Positions 18,660-27,955 are shown, numbered from the stretch's first letter. The stretch is DNA of 64,000 nucleotides from Solimonas marina (GCF_012241385.1 NZ_JAAVXB010000003.1:1-64000); one strand, 5' to 3'. The notes: generated by a model from the letters alone, not told the origin. Made by a program: numbers and translations.

Positions 18660-19103
18660 GTGAAGAGGCCCAAGCGTGAATGGCCACGTGTGCTGGCCGC
18701 TGTATTGTTCACTTCATTGATGGTGGTGGCCTGCCATGAGGCGGGCGCGCCGCCAAAACAAAAAGGCGAAGCGTCAGTTGCCGATGCGGTGGCGGCGACG
18801 CTGGAAGCGCCACGCGGCTTTGAAGATCGCGTCTGGCGCGTCAGCGAGTCCACGGCCGTTGCGCCCGGCACGCTCTACGCATTCCTGTCCGACGGCACGC
18901 TGCTGGTCACCGCACCCGGCAACAAGCCGTCGCTGGGCGCCTGGGCGTACGAACACGGCAGCCTGACGATGACCGAACAGGGACAGACCTACCCGACCGA
19001 GATTCTGACGCTCAAGGCCGACGAGTTCCGCATTCGCAGCCACAATCCGGGCACGCCGGTCGACATCACGCTGCGGCCGGCACCGGCCGCGCTGCGGACC
19101 TGA
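18660..19103 (+). CDS. Putative lipoprotein of unknown function
   Basis: 147 residues. GTG 18660 lies 4 bp after GGAGG and is preferred to GTG 18645. The N-terminus has an Arg/Lys cluster, a hydrophobic core and LMVVAC, a slightly atypical lipobox. The mature part has a repeated strand pattern (FLSDGTLLVTAPGNKPSLGAW, GSLTMTEQGQTYPTEI) resembling META/HslJ-like small beta-domains. No confident family. It could be a separate unit after the thioesterase gene. Confidence 0.6.
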   Translation: MKRPKREWPRVLAAVLFTSLMVVACHEAGAPPKQKGEASVADAVAATLEAPRGFEDRVWRVSESTAVAPGTLYAFLSDGTLLVTAPGNKPSLGAWAYEHGSLTMTEQGQTYPTEILTLKADEFRIRSHNPGTPVDITLRPAPAALRT

Positions 19104-19114
19104 GCGATGTTGGA

Positions 19115-20518
19115 TCACCGCGCGGCGGCGTCGATCTTCGCGGATGGACTCGAAGTGACGCGGCCGTTGGCCTGCGGCGCTTTCCAGAAACACAGATAAG
19201 CGCCCTCGATCGCGGCGGCGATGCCGACCATCACGATCAAGACCCAGAGCTGCGCGGCGTCGGTCTGCAGCGTATGCCAGACCAGCGCGCCGAGCGCGAA
19301 GGCGCAGGCCAGCGTGCCCAGGCCGGCGATCAGACGGCTGCTGCCGACGGCATGCGCCTGTTTGAAGTTGGCGGCGTTGACGATGGCAAAGATCACCAGA
19401 AAGCCGGCGCTGCCCATGGTCGAGATGCTCGACAGGTCGACGAGATTGGCCAGCAGCAAGGCCAGCACCGTCGTGACGAACAGTCCAACCAGTGGCTGGT
19501 TCCAGATGCGCTCTTTGAGAAAGCCCGGCAGCTCGCCCTCGGTGGCGATCACATAGCTGAGCCGGGCGGCGCCGTAGAGCGTCGCGTTGATCGCCGACAG
19601 CGTCGCCAGCACCGCGGCGGTGGCGACCAGGGTGAAGCCGACCATGCCCAGCGACGGCTTGGCCGCCTGCGCCAGCGCGAAGTCCTTGGCCGCGGCGATC
19701 TGGTCGGGTGCGATCGAGCCGACGGTGACGATGGCAACGAGCACATAAAGCACGATGACGAAGCCGACCGACGCGTAATACGCGCGCGGCAACGTGCGTC
19801 TGTAGTCGCGGACGTCCGGTGCGGTATTGGCGATCAGCTCGAAGCCTTCGTAGGCGACGAAGATGATCATGCCGCCGCCGACCATCTGCGAGAACGACGT
19901 CCAGGTCTCCGGCGCCAGCCGCGCGGGATCGACGTTGGCAAACCCGGCGATCACCACCAGCAGCAAGATGGCGATCTTGATGCCGACGATGGTCGACTCC
20001 GCACGACTGATCAGCGAGCTGCTCAGGAAGTTCAGCAGCATCGGCAGAACGATGCCGGCGCTGATCAACAGGTGCCGAATGCCGGCGGACTGCAGACTGT
20101 CCGGCAAAAAGGTCTGGGCGTAATTGCCGAACGCCACCGCGTACAACGCCAGCGTGACGATGTAACCGACCCACAGCAGATTGTTCGATGTGCCGGTGAA
20201 GAAGTCGACGCCGAATGCCCGGTCAATGAAGACCACCGTGCCGCCGCGGCTCGGATACGCGACCGAGAGCTTGGCGTACGAATAGCTGGTCAGCAGCGCG
20301 ACGATGCCGGCGACCAGGAATGAGGCCGGCGTTGCACCGCCGGCGAGTTCGACGGCCAGCCCCAGCACCGCAAAGATGCCGCCGCCGACCATGCCGCCGA
20401 TGCCGATCGAGATCGCACCGAGCAGGCTGACGCTAGAGTTCTGGGCTGGCGGTTTCACGGTTTCATTGCATGCTCGGGGGCTGCGTAGTATCGCAATGAT
20501 CGACGCGCTTGCGCGCAT
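19115..20518 (-). CDS. APC-superfamily amino acid permease
   Basis: 467 residues and about 12 membrane segments. The N-terminal signature SLLGAISIGIGGMVGGGIFA and the helix 6-like FVAYEGFELIANTAPDVRD are those of APC amino acid/polyamine transporters. ATG 20518 overlaps the stop of the upstream SnoaL-like gene (TGATG), favouring coupling. A GTG at 20458 would give MKPPAQNSSVSLLG, closer to typical family starts, so the start is uncertain by 20 codons. Last gene of a seven-gene run. Confidence 0.85.
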   Translation of the reverse strand: MRASASIIAILRSPRACNETVKPPAQNSSVSLLGAISIGIGGMVGGGIFAVLGLAVELAGGATPASFLVAGIVALLTSYSYAKLSVAYPSRGGTVVFIDRAFGVDFFTGTSNNLLWVGYIVTLALYAVAFGNYAQTFLPDSLQSAGIRHLLISAGIVLPMLLNFLSSSLISRAESTIVGIKIAILLLVVIAGFANVDPARLAPETWTSFSQMVGGGMIIFVAYEGFELIANTAPDVRDYRRTLPRAYYASVGFVIVLYVLVAIVTVGSIAPDQIAAAKDFALAQAAKPSLGMVGFTLVATAAVLATLSAINATLYGAARLSYVIATEGELPGFLKERIWNQPLVGLFVTTVLALLLANLVDLSSISTMGSAGFLVIFAIVNAANFKQAHAVGSSRLIAGLGTLACAFALGALVWHTLQTDAAQLWVLIVMVGIAAAIEGAYLCFWKAPQANGRVTSSPSAKIDAAAR

Positions 20519-20877
20519 CAGTTGTTCGGCAGTGGCAATCCTTGTGCGCGCAGGAAACTCAGCTTGTCCCAATAGCCGCGCTGAAAAACGATGCGTCCGT
20601 CGACGATGTGAAAGAAGCCGCAGCCGCGCAGGCCGAGCGGATCGCGCCATTCGAGCATCGCCCATTCGCCGTCCTCGAACAGATTCTCGACGAGGCAGAC
20701 CATGTCCGCGCTGGCGAACTCGTCGGCGAACATCCGGCGAATGGCCGCGCGGCCGCTGACCGGCGATTCAGCCACCTGATGATTGACGGCATCGTCGGCG
20801 TACAGCGCGGCCAGTGCGTCGGCATCGGCGCGGTTGAACGCTTCGACCCAGCGGTGCACGACATCCTTTGGTGACAT
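20518..20877 (-). CDS. SnoaL/NTF2-like polyketide cyclase-type protein
   Basis: 119 residues. DVVHRWVEAFNRADADALAALYADDAVNHQVAE and IRRMFADEF are typical of the SnoaL-like NTF2 fold, which binds small hydrophobic ligands in a cone-shaped pocket. Start MSPKDVVHRW chosen to match. It lies 10 bp after the antibiotic-monooxygenase-like gene and is coupled to the permease. Enzymatic role not known. Confidence 0.82.
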   Translation of the reverse strand: MSPKDVVHRWVEAFNRADADALAALYADDAVNHQVAESPVSGRAAIRRMFADEFASADMVCLVENLFEDGEWAMLEWRDPLGLRGCGFFHIVDGRIVFQRGYWDKLSFLRAQGLPLPNN

Positions 20878-20887
20878 CACATGAGAC

Positions 20888-21178
20888 TCAGAGGCCAGAG
20901 CCGCCGAGCGGCTCGGTCTCGATGCGGATTTCAAAACCGGCGATCAGCGGCTTGGCCTGCGCAATGGCCTCGCGGATCGCCGGCAGTTCCAGCGACGCCT
21001 GATGGTGCGCGGCGTCGACCCAGACCTCGGTCACCCACAGGGCATCGGCGTCGGCCGGGTCCTGTGCAATCACGTAGCTGAGACAGCCCGGCATGCCGGT
21101 CGTCGCCTCGAGCAGGAGGGCCGCCAGCGCATCACGCTCGCCGCACATGGCGCGCATCTTTGCGATCAGTCCGTACAT
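20888..21178 (-). CDS. Antibiotic biosynthesis monooxygenase (ABM/YgiN-like) domain protein
   Basis: 96 residues. MYGLIAKMRAMCGERDALAALLLEAT, followed by PGCLSYVIAQDPADADALWVTEVW and HQASLELPAIREAI, is the ferredoxin-like ABM fold seen in quinol monooxygenases and heme-degrading relatives. Probably a small cytoplasmic dimer acting on quinone-like substrates. 81 bp downstream of the MFS gene. Confidence 0.82.
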   Translation of the reverse strand: MYGLIAKMRAMCGERDALAALLLEATTGMPGCLSYVIAQDPADADALWVTEVWVDAAHHQASLELPAIREAIAQAKPLIAGFEIRIETEPLGGSGL

Positions 21179-21259
21179 GGCCGCCGACCTCCTCGATGGT
21201 TTTGCGTCTTGCCTGCGTGCCGTTGCCGCAGCATATCGCGTCGCGCCCGGCGCGTGCGC

Positions 21260-22645
21260 TTAGCGCAAGACGGCATGCCCGGCGTCGCGCGGCAGCGTCA
21301 GGCTGTCGAGGATCGCCAGTGTCGCCAGGCCGGCGATCAGCCAGAACGCAAAGTGGAACTGCGCAACTGTCGCATCGCCGGCATGCCCGCCGAGCACCGC
21401 CTGCGCGATGGCCAGCGCCAGCGCGCCGATGGCGATGCCCATGCCGGCATTCATCTGCTGGAACACCGAGAACAAGGTTGTGGCGTCGCGCATCGCCGGC
21501 GCCGGAATGTCGGCGAAGCCGATGGTGTTCAGCGCCGTGAACTGCATCGAGCGTGTCATGCCGGTGACGAACAGCAGCGCGCAGACCAGCGCGTACGGCG
21601 TTTCGGCGCTGAGCAGCGCGCAGGCCATGAAGCCCAGCGCCACGAGCACACCGTTGCCGACCAGCACCGGCTTGAAGCCGAAGGTTTGCATGATCCAGGT
21701 CGTCGCCGGTTTCATGCACAGATTGCCGGCGAACAGCCATAGCAGCAGTGCCCCGGCCTGTACCGCCGAATAACCGAAGCCGAGCTGGAACATCAGCGGC
21801 AGCAGAAACGGCGCGCTGCCGATCGCGGTGCGGAACAGCGAACCGCCGACGGCAGTGACGCGGAAGGTCTGCACACGAAACGGTTCGAGACTGAACAGCG
21901 GGTGCGGTGCGCGGCGCAGGTGTGCAGCCGCGGCCAGCAGCAAGGCGATACCGGCGGCGAAGATCGACCACGATAACAGCGCCGGCACGTCGCGCCGACT
22001 GATGGCCTCGATGCCGCTCATGAACAGGCCGAAACCCAGGCCGGACAGCACGAAGCCGCGCACGTCGAACACCGGCCGTTGCGCTTCGCCGTCGCGCACC
22101 AGCCACAGCGCGGCGATCAGAGCCGCGACGCCGAGCGGCAGGTTGAGCAGGAAGATCCAGTGCCAGCTCCAGTGCATGCTGATCCAGCCGCCGACCGGCG
22201 GGCCGAGGATGGGCGCGACCAGCGCCGGCCAGGTCAGGATCGCGATGGCGCGGACGATGCCGTCCTTGGGCGTGTCGCGCAGCACCACCAGCCGGCCCAC
22301 CGGCACCATCATCGCGCCGCCGATGCCCTGCAGCGTGCGCGCCGCGGTGAAGGTCCACAGGCCGCCGCTGAGCGCGCACAGCAACGACGCCAGCGTGAAA
22401 ACGACGATGGCGGCGCTGAAGATGCGCCGCGCGCCGTAGCGCTCCGCCGCCCAGCCGCTGATCGGGATGAATACCGTCAGCGCGACCAGATACGCCGAAA
22501 CGCCGACCGACAGGTGCGCCGCGGCGGTGCCGAAGTCGAGCGCCATCGCCGGCAGCGCCGTGGTGATCACGGTCGCGTCCAGGTTCTCCATGAAGAAGAC
22601 CGCCGCGACCAGCAGTGCGGTGGCGGTGCGGCGGTCCATGCGCAT
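21260..22645 (-). CDS. MFS drug/metabolite transporter, DHA2 type
   Basis: 461 residues with about 14 hydrophobic segments. ENLDATVITTALPAMA is the DHA2 motif D1-like sequence in helix 1; GWAAERYGARRIF is motif A, and ILTWPALVAPILGPPVGGW is motif C. The start ATGCGCATG overlaps the stop of the aldo/keto reductase gene (ATGA). Probably exports a product or toxic substrate of the surrounding oxidoreductases. Confidence 0.88.
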   Translation of the reverse strand: MRMDRRTATALLVAAVFFMENLDATVITTALPAMALDFGTAAAHLSVGVSAYLVALTVFIPISGWAAERYGARRIFSAAIVVFTLASLLCALSGGLWTFTAARTLQGIGGAMMVPVGRLVVLRDTPKDGIVRAIAILTWPALVAPILGPPVGGWISMHWSWHWIFLLNLPLGVAALIAALWLVRDGEAQRPVFDVRGFVLSGLGFGLFMSGIEAISRRDVPALLSWSIFAAGIALLLAAAAHLRRAPHPLFSLEPFRVQTFRVTAVGGSLFRTAIGSAPFLLPLMFQLGFGYSAVQAGALLLWLFAGNLCMKPATTWIMQTFGFKPVLVGNGVLVALGFMACALLSAETPYALVCALLFVTGMTRSMQFTALNTIGFADIPAPAMRDATTLFSVFQQMNAGMGIAIGALALAIAQAVLGGHAGDATVAQFHFAFWLIAGLATLAILDSLTLPRDAGHAVLR

Positions 22646-23616
22646 CAGGCGGCGGCCGGCGCGGCGCGGCTGGCGCCGTCGAGCGCGCCGAGGTCGTCGG
22701 CGTCCAGCGTCAGCGACGCGGCGCGCGCGAACGATTCGATATGCGCGCGGCTGGTGCCGCTGGCGATCGGTGCCGTAACGCCGTCGCGGGCGATCAACCA
22801 GGCCAGCGCCACTTCCGCTTGTTTGACGCGGTGCCGGCCGGCGACTTCGTCGAGGGCGTCGAGAATGGCCATGCCGCGCGCGTCGAGATACTTGGCGATG
22901 CCGTCGCCGCGCGCGCTCTTGCCGAGGTCCGCCTCGCTGCGGTACTTGCCGGACAAAAAGCCCGACGCGAGGCTGTAGTACGTCACCACGCCCAGCCCCT
23001 CGCGCAGGCACAGATCGCGCAGCGCGCCGTCGTAGCTGCCGCGGTCGTAGAGGTTGTATTCCGGTTGCAGCACCTGATACGCGGGCAGTTGCTGTACGCG
23101 CGAAACGCGTAGGGCCTCGCCGAGCTGGGCGGCATTGAAGTTGGACGCGCCGATCGCGCGGATCTTGCCGGCCTGCTGCAATTTGGCATAAGCGCCCAGG
23201 GTTTCGGCATGCGCGACCTCGTCATCCGGAAAGTGCGAGAAGTACAGGTCGATCTGCTCGATGCCGAGCCGTGCCAGCGACGCGTCCACCGCCTGCATGA
23301 TCCACTGTTCCGACAAGCCCTTGTGGCCGGGCTCGCCGAGGTCCATGCCGACCTTGGTGAAGATCTTCAGCTTGTCGCGAACGCCGGGACGCGCCTTGAG
23401 CCAGCGGCCGATGATGGTTTCCGATTCGCCGCCGCGATTGCCGGCCACCCAGCGCGAGTAGACGTCGGCGGTGTCGATCGCGTCGAAGCCGTGATCGACG
23501 AACGCGTCGAGCACGTCGAAGCTGGCCTTTTCGTCGAGGGTCCAGCCGAACACATTACCGCCGAAGACGATCGGCGCGATGTCGAATCCGGTCTTGCCGA
23601 GGGGGCGTTTGTTCAT
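22645..23616 (-). CDS. Aldo/keto reductase
   Basis: 323 residues. The catalytic tetrad is visible as D48 and Y53 (AIDTADVYS), K88 (IFTKVG) and H128 (YFSHFPDD). IGASNFNAAQL and QPEYNLYDR are typical of the YajO/Tas-like group. NADPH-dependent carbonyl reduction in the cytoplasm is expected; the substrate is unknown. Third gene of the LysR-linked run. Confidence 0.9.
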   Translation of the reverse strand: MNKRPLGKTGFDIAPIVFGGNVFGWTLDEKASFDVLDAFVDHGFDAIDTADVYSRWVAGNRGGESETIIGRWLKARPGVRDKLKIFTKVGMDLGEPGHKGLSEQWIMQAVDASLARLGIEQIDLYFSHFPDDEVAHAETLGAYAKLQQAGKIRAIGASNFNAAQLGEALRVSRVQQLPAYQVLQPEYNLYDRGSYDGALRDLCLREGLGVVTYYSLASGFLSGKYRSEADLGKSARGDGIAKYLDARGMAILDALDEVAGRHRVKQAEVALAWLIARDGVTAPIASGTSRAHIESFARAASLTLDADDLGALDGASRAAPAAA

Positions 23617-23677
23617 GGTCTTGTACTCCGGTTCTTGGGGGATGTGGGCCGCGTCGGGGGCGCGGCCGCGGGGGAGA

Positions 23678-24730
23678 TCAGGGAATCAGACGGCGTGCGC
23701 GGAACTGCTCGAACAGATCGACGAACATCCGCGTGCTGTCCACGCAGTCGTGGAAACCGGCCTGGCGAATCTTGGTGGTGCTGGACACCACGTCCCAGTC
23801 GCAGCGGAAGATGAAGTCGCCGAAACCCCAGGAGGCGATCTTGTCGTACGGCACGTCCTGCAAGCCGTGCTCGGCGACCAGCCGTTGCCACAGCGGCGCC
23901 TTGTCGGCCATCTGTTCGGTGAGCTGTACGGTCTGCGGGTCGGCCAGCGGCATGTCGAACCAGCGCGCCACCGCCTCCCAGACCTGCTGCCAGCGAAACA
24001 CATCGCCGTTGGTGAGGTTGTAAGACTCGCCGGCCGGCGCCTGCGTCGCCGCCCACACCGAGCCGCGCGCCAACTGCGCCGCATCGGTGACCTGCGCCAG
24101 CTTGCCGTAACACGTCGTCGTGCCGGGAAAGCGCAACGGCAGGCCCAGCGCCTTGCTGATCGACGCGTAAACGGCGATCACCATCGCCAGATTCATCGGA
24201 TTGCCGATCGCGTAGCCGCAGACCACGTCCGGCCGCAGCACCACCGCGCTCCACGGCTGGCTGTCGGCGCGCGCCAGCAGCCAGTCCTGCATGTCGTAAT
24301 AGAAGTTCGGCGGCATGTGGCGCGGATCGTCTTCGTGCGCCGGCGTCTTGAACGCGCCGAGGTGCGCGCCGTAGTACTTGGCGCCTTCGTACAGCACCAC
24401 GCGCTGCAGCGCCGGCGACGTCGCCGCGACGGTGTCGACCAGATGGCGCAGCATGCCGAGGTTGGTGTCGATCAGCGCCTGCGGTATCGCATGTTCCTGG
24501 TAGGCGGCGTGAAAGATGTGCGTGACATCGTCGAGGCCGCCGAGCTTGGCGCGCACGTCGGCGGGGTCGAGCAGGTCCACCGACAAATAGCGGCCGACGG
24601 CGTCGTCCGGCGCCGCGCGCCGCGACAGGCCGATGACATCCCAGTCGTCGCGGCGGTTCAGGTCTTCGACCAACTGACGCCCGATGACGCCGAGGCCGCC
24701 AGCCACCAGGGCTTTCTTGCGAGTGCTCAT
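23678..24730 (-). CDS. Atypical SDR (PRISE-like) NAD(P)-dependent epimerase/reductase
   Basis: 350 residues. GGLGVIGRQLVEDL is the nucleotide-binding glycine motif. HIFHAAYQE and VVLYEGAKYYGAHLG, with the later FYYDMQDWL, resemble the PRISE (progesterone 5-beta-reductase/iridoid synthase) group of atypical SDRs, which reduce enones. ATG 24730 follows GAGGAATCCAAT, a good ribosome site. 10 bp separates it from the upstream SDR. Confidence 0.8.
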   Translation of the reverse strand: MSTRKKALVAGGLGVIGRQLVEDLNRRDDWDVIGLSRRAAPDDAVGRYLSVDLLDPADVRAKLGGLDDVTHIFHAAYQEHAIPQALIDTNLGMLRHLVDTVAATSPALQRVVLYEGAKYYGAHLGAFKTPAHEDDPRHMPPNFYYDMQDWLLARADSQPWSAVVLRPDVVCGYAIGNPMNLAMVIAVYASISKALGLPLRFPGTTTCYGKLAQVTDAAQLARGSVWAATQAPAGESYNLTNGDVFRWQQVWEAVARWFDMPLADPQTVQLTEQMADKAPLWQRLVAEHGLQDVPYDKIASWGFGDFIFRCDWDVVSSTTKIRQAGFHDCVDSTRMFVDLFEQFRARRLIP

Positions 24731-24740
24731 ATTGGATTCC

Positions 24741-25535
24741 TCAAACGATGTCATCGACGACGCCGCCGTCGACGCGCAGTGCCGCGCCGGACGTGGCGGA
24801 CGCCAGCGGCGAGCAGACGTAGACCACCATGTTCGCGACTTCGTCGACGGTTGCCGCGCGTTGAATGATGGAACTGGGGCGTGCCGCCATCACGAACTCG
24901 CGCGCCAGTGTCTCCAGCGACTTGCCGGTGCGCGCCACCTCGTCCTTCATCATGTCGGCGAAGCCGTCCGAGATCGTCGGGCCGGGCAGCACCGTGTTGA
25001 CGGTCACGCCGCTGCCGGCAACGCGCTTGGCGAGGCCGCGCGACAGCGCCAACTGTGCGGTCTTCGAGACCCCGTAATGAATCATGTCCGCCGGGATATT
25101 GCGTGCCGACTCCGACGAGATGAACACCACGCGGCCCCAGCCACGGTTGACCATGCTCGGCAGCAGCGCACGCGACAGGCGCACGCCCGACATCACATTG
25201 ATCTGCCAGTACTGTTCCCAGGTGGCGTCGTCGGTGTCGTAGAAATCGAGCGGGCCGTAGATGCCGGCGTTGTTGACCAGCACGTCGACCGGCGGCAAGG
25301 CGGTGAGCAGCGCATCGACGCCGGCCGCCGTGCCCAGGTCCGCCGCCACGCCGGTCAGCTTTGCACCTGGCACGGCTGCCGAGAGTCTGGCCTTGGCGCG
25401 TTCGACGGACGCCTCGCTGCGGCCGTTGAGGATGACGGTGGCGCCGCTCGACGCCAGCCCCTGCGCGATCGCGTATCCGATGCCGCCGGTCGACGCCGTG
25501 ACCAGCGCGGTGTGCCCTGTCAGGTCGATCTTCAT
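24741..25535 (-). CDS. Classical SDR-family oxidoreductase
   Basis: 264 residues. TASTGGIGYAIA (cofactor motif), NNAGIYG, catalytic serine in VVFISSES, YGVSK (Tyr/Lys) and VLPGPTISDGF are all present. Classical NAD(P)H-dependent dehydrogenase/reductase. First gene of the run; divergent from a LysR gene 139 bp away. An in-frame upstream extension overlaps the LysR gene and is rejected. Confidence 0.9.
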   Translation of the reverse strand: MKIDLTGHTALVTASTGGIGYAIAQGLASSGATVILNGRSEASVERAKARLSAAVPGAKLTGVAADLGTAAGVDALLTALPPVDVLVNNAGIYGPLDFYDTDDATWEQYWQINVMSGVRLSRALLPSMVNRGWGRVVFISSESARNIPADMIHYGVSKTAQLALSRGLAKRVAGSGVTVNTVLPGPTISDGFADMMKDEVARTGKSLETLAREFVMAARPSSIIQRAATVDEVANMVVYVCSPLASATSGAALRVDGGVVDDIV

Positions 25536-25673
25536 GAGGAAACTCCGCTGTGCGGCGGCCATTGCTCGTCTGAGCCCACCATGCGAGCGGCCGCCCGTGG
25601 GTTTGAGGCGAACTATTCTGAGACGTGCCCGTTCTTCGAGTAACAGCAAGAATGGGAATACACTCTTTCCAAT
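25536..25673. promoter_or_regulatory. Divergent SDR/LysR promoter with LysR-box candidate
   Basis: CCCGTTCTT (25628-25636) and AAGAATGGG (25648-25656) form an 8-of-9 inverted repeat separated by 11 nt. The inner arms TTCTT-N11-AAGAA match the T-N11-A layout of LysR-type regulator sites. The site ends 18 bp before the LysR ATG, suiting autoregulation and control of the seven-gene run. Confidence 0.65.
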
Positions 25674-26588
25674 ATGGATAGAGTCAATGCCCTGCACGAT
25701 CTCGACGCGCTGCGCGTCTTCGAACGCGTGGCCTCGCTGGGCAGCCTGACCGCGGCGGCCGAGGACATGGGCCTGTCGCTGGCGGTCGTCAGCAAACGCC
25801 TGGCACGGCTCGAAAGCGGCCTCGGCCTGCGTCTGCTGCAGCGAAGCACGCGACGCCTGTCGATTACCGAAGAAGGCCGGTTGCTGCGCGAGCACACCTT
25901 ACGCGTGCTCGCCGATCTGGAGCAGGCCGAGGCGGCGCTGGCGCGCCAGCAGGGGCATATCGCCGGCACCTTGCGGCTGACCGCGCCCAACAGCTTCGGC
26001 CGGCGCTACGTTGTCCCCTTGCTGGCGGGATTCACGGCGCTGCACCCGCATTTGCAACTGCAGCTACAGCTCAGCGACGACGTACTCGACCTGGTCGCCG
26101 ACAACTTCGATCTGGCGATCCGCTACGGCATGCCGCCGGACTCCAGCTATGTCGCCGTGCCGCTGGCGCCCAACCATCGCGTGCTCTGCGCCTCACCGGA
26201 TTACATCGCCCGACGCGGAGCGCCGACGCGGCTTGCCGAACTGGCCGCGCACGACTGCATCGTCCTCGGACCGTCGCCGGCCGCCGAATGGCGTTTCGGC
26301 AGCGGTCAGAAGCAGCGCAGCGTGCGCGTGCGTGGCCGCTACTGCGCGAACGACGGCGAGGCCACGCACGCGATGGCGCTGGCCGGCATGGGCATCGCGC
26401 TCAAGTCCATCTGGGACGTCTACGACGACTTGCAGGCCGGCCGCCTGCGGCAGATTCTGCCGCGCCACGCCGAACTCGCCGTGCCGCTCAATGCCGTCTA
26501 CTGGAGCGGCCGGCATGTCGCGCCGCGCGTCGGCGCCTTCATCGCCTATGTCCGCGACAAGCTGGTGATTCCGACGCGGGTCGGTTGA
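25674..26588 (+). CDS. LysR-family regulator, likely controller of the oxidoreductase operon
   Basis: 304 residues. HTH region LRVFERVASLGSLTAAAEDM then LSLAVVSKRLARLE; effector domain with APNSFGRRYVVPLLAGF and ALAGMGIALKSIWDV. It resembles the DsdC/AaeR-like crp-group regulators. Divergent placement and the T-N11-A site between make the minus-strand SDR operon its likely target. Confidence 0.9.
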   Translation: MDRVNALHDLDALRVFERVASLGSLTAAAEDMGLSLAVVSKRLARLESGLGLRLLQRSTRRLSITEEGRLLREHTLRVLADLEQAEAALARQQGHIAGTLRLTAPNSFGRRYVVPLLAGFTALHPHLQLQLQLSDDVLDLVADNFDLAIRYGMPPDSSYVAVPLAPNHRVLCASPDYIARRGAPTRLAELAAHDCIVLGPSPAAEWRFGSGQKQRSVRVRGRYCANDGEATHAMALAGMGIALKSIWDVYDDLQAGRLRQILPRHAELAVPLNAVYWSGRHVAPRVGAFIAYVRDKLVIPTRVG

Positions 26589-26618
26589 GCCGCCCGAGCC
26601 GCAGCCCCGACTATCGGA

Positions 26619-26993
26619 CTACCACGACTGCGCTGCCGGGGTGCCCTGGTGATAGCGCAGTTGCCAATGCCCATCGACCATGATCCATAGCGATGAACGC
26701 AGAGCGTGAAGCGTCAACCCGTGTTGCGCGTCCCGTCGCGCCGAGCGGTACGTCAGCAGCGCCACGCCGGGCGCGATGGCGGCAACGGCAAAATCGTCGG
26801 ACACCACATTGGCCGGCGCCTGCTCCTGCGCCAGAAAGCGAATCACCGTCTCACGATCGTAAGCCTGACCGGAACGTCCTACCTCGTGAAAATCCGGGTG
26901 CAGGAGCTGTTCGAGCCGCCCGCGGCTGCAACGCGTGCCCGGATGATGCAGCTCCGTCTCCAACGCTCGAAGCACTTCGATCAGCGTCGACAA
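26619..26993 (-). CDS. DUF4440/NTF2-like small protein
   Basis: 124 residues. LEQLLHPDFHEVGRSGQAYDR, followed by VALLTYRSAR and LRSSLWIMVDGHWQLRYHQGT, is the DUF4440 SnoaL-like pattern. Convergent with the LysR gene and 9 bp downstream of the VOC gene, so probably co-transcribed with it. Function unknown. Confidence 0.8.
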   Translation of the reverse strand: MSTLIEVLRALETELHHPGTRCSRGRLEQLLHPDFHEVGRSGQAYDRETVIRFLAQEQAPANVVSDDFAVAAIAPGVALLTYRSARRDAQHGLTLHALRSSLWIMVDGHWQLRYHQGTPAAQSW

Positions 26994-27002
26994 TGCGGCC
27001 TC

Positions 27003-27383
27003 CTAAAGCGCACTGATCATGACGTAGTAACCGTCGGGATCGCGCAGCGCGAACTCCTGCGTGCCGGTCGCGCGATTCAGATGCGGCTCCTCGGTCAGGC
27101 GACCGGCAAGCATGCGGGCGCGCGCCAGCGCCGCATCGAAGTCGTCCACGCGAAAGAACAGCAGCAGACCGTTGCCCGGCGTCGCCGATTCCGCGCTGGC
27201 CAACGGCGGATGGTCATGGTCGCCCCAACGGTGCAGGCACAGCAGCACCGTGCCATCCACATCGAGAACCTGCCCGAAATCATCATGTGCCGGAGCCGTC
27301 AGCACGAGCCCGAGCAGCGACTGATACCAGCGCTGACTGCGCGCAACATCCGCAACCCCGATGATCGTCCAGATGCGTTTCAT
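27003..27383 (-). CDS. VOC (glyoxalase/bleomycin-resistance) family protein
   Basis: 126 residues. Two half-repeats are visible: IIGVADVARSQRWYQSLLGL and FFRVDDFDAALARARMLA, ending QEFALRDPDGYYVMI, where the Glu/His positions of metal-binding VOC proteins occur. Start at MKRIWTI. It marks the conserved-genome side just left of the integron cassettes. Confidence 0.85.
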   Translation of the reverse strand: MKRIWTIIGVADVARSQRWYQSLLGLVLTAPAHDDFGQVLDVDGTVLLCLHRWGDHDHPPLASAESATPGNGLLLFFRVDDFDAALARARMLAGRLTEEPHLNRATGTQEFALRDPDGYYVMISAL

Positions 27384-27542
27384 CGCGCTCCGCTGCTGCA
27401 TGACTTACAACCTGAAAGGGCTAGCTGCCCATAGCGTAGCGCGCGTGGCGAGGCTCGGACTCACGAAGTGCAGCAGGGCCGGATTTATCCCGCCATCCTG
27501 GACGGGTGTGACTGACGGGACAAACACCGATTACTGTGCTTG

Positions 27543-27947
27543 CTAGCGCGACCGGCGGAGTAAATTCCGCCCTACGCGAGCTAGACGCCCCAATGCGAAG
27601 ACCAGAACAGCAGCAAGAGTAATGAGGCCAAATTGGCCAGGCACATAGTAGAGCCCCGGGAGATCTGTATACGCACCGCAGTAAAGGCCTCCGGCCGCGA
27701 GAAGCGTAGCGAACAATAGTGCGATTGGAAGGCGCCAGAAAGAAGTGCGGAATAGAGGTGGCTTGAGAATTAAATACAGCGATGCTGTGGCGATCCCGAG
27801 AAACAACCAAGTGCATAACAGGCGCGCCAGGGGATACGGGGCTTGCATTGGATTTCCGACGTAGCCTGGCCACTCAGCTGCGTGCACTGCGAGGACGGCG
27901 AACGACAGCCAGTACAACATGAATAGTGGTCGGTAAATGAAAGCCAT
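27543..27947 (-). CDS. Cassette gene: small membrane protein
   Basis: 134 residues with about four hydrophobic segments (LFMLYWLSFAVLAVHAA, LLCTWLFLGIATASLYLIL, LPIALLFATLLAAGG, GLITLAAVLVFALGRLA) and a basic end GRNLLRRSR. Start ATG 27947 lies 9 bp after the attC core. Lower GC than its neighbours. No family recognised. It is the last recognisable cassette. The 120 bp after it contain short inverted repeats but no attC core. Confidence 0.65.
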   Translation of the reverse strand: MAFIYRPLFMLYWLSFAVLAVHAAEWPGYVGNPMQAPYPLARLLCTWLFLGIATASLYLILKPPLFRTSFWRLPIALLFATLLAAGGLYCGAYTDLPGLYYVPGQFGLITLAAVLVFALGRLARVGRNLLRRSR

Positions 27948-27955
27948 TCTTTGAG

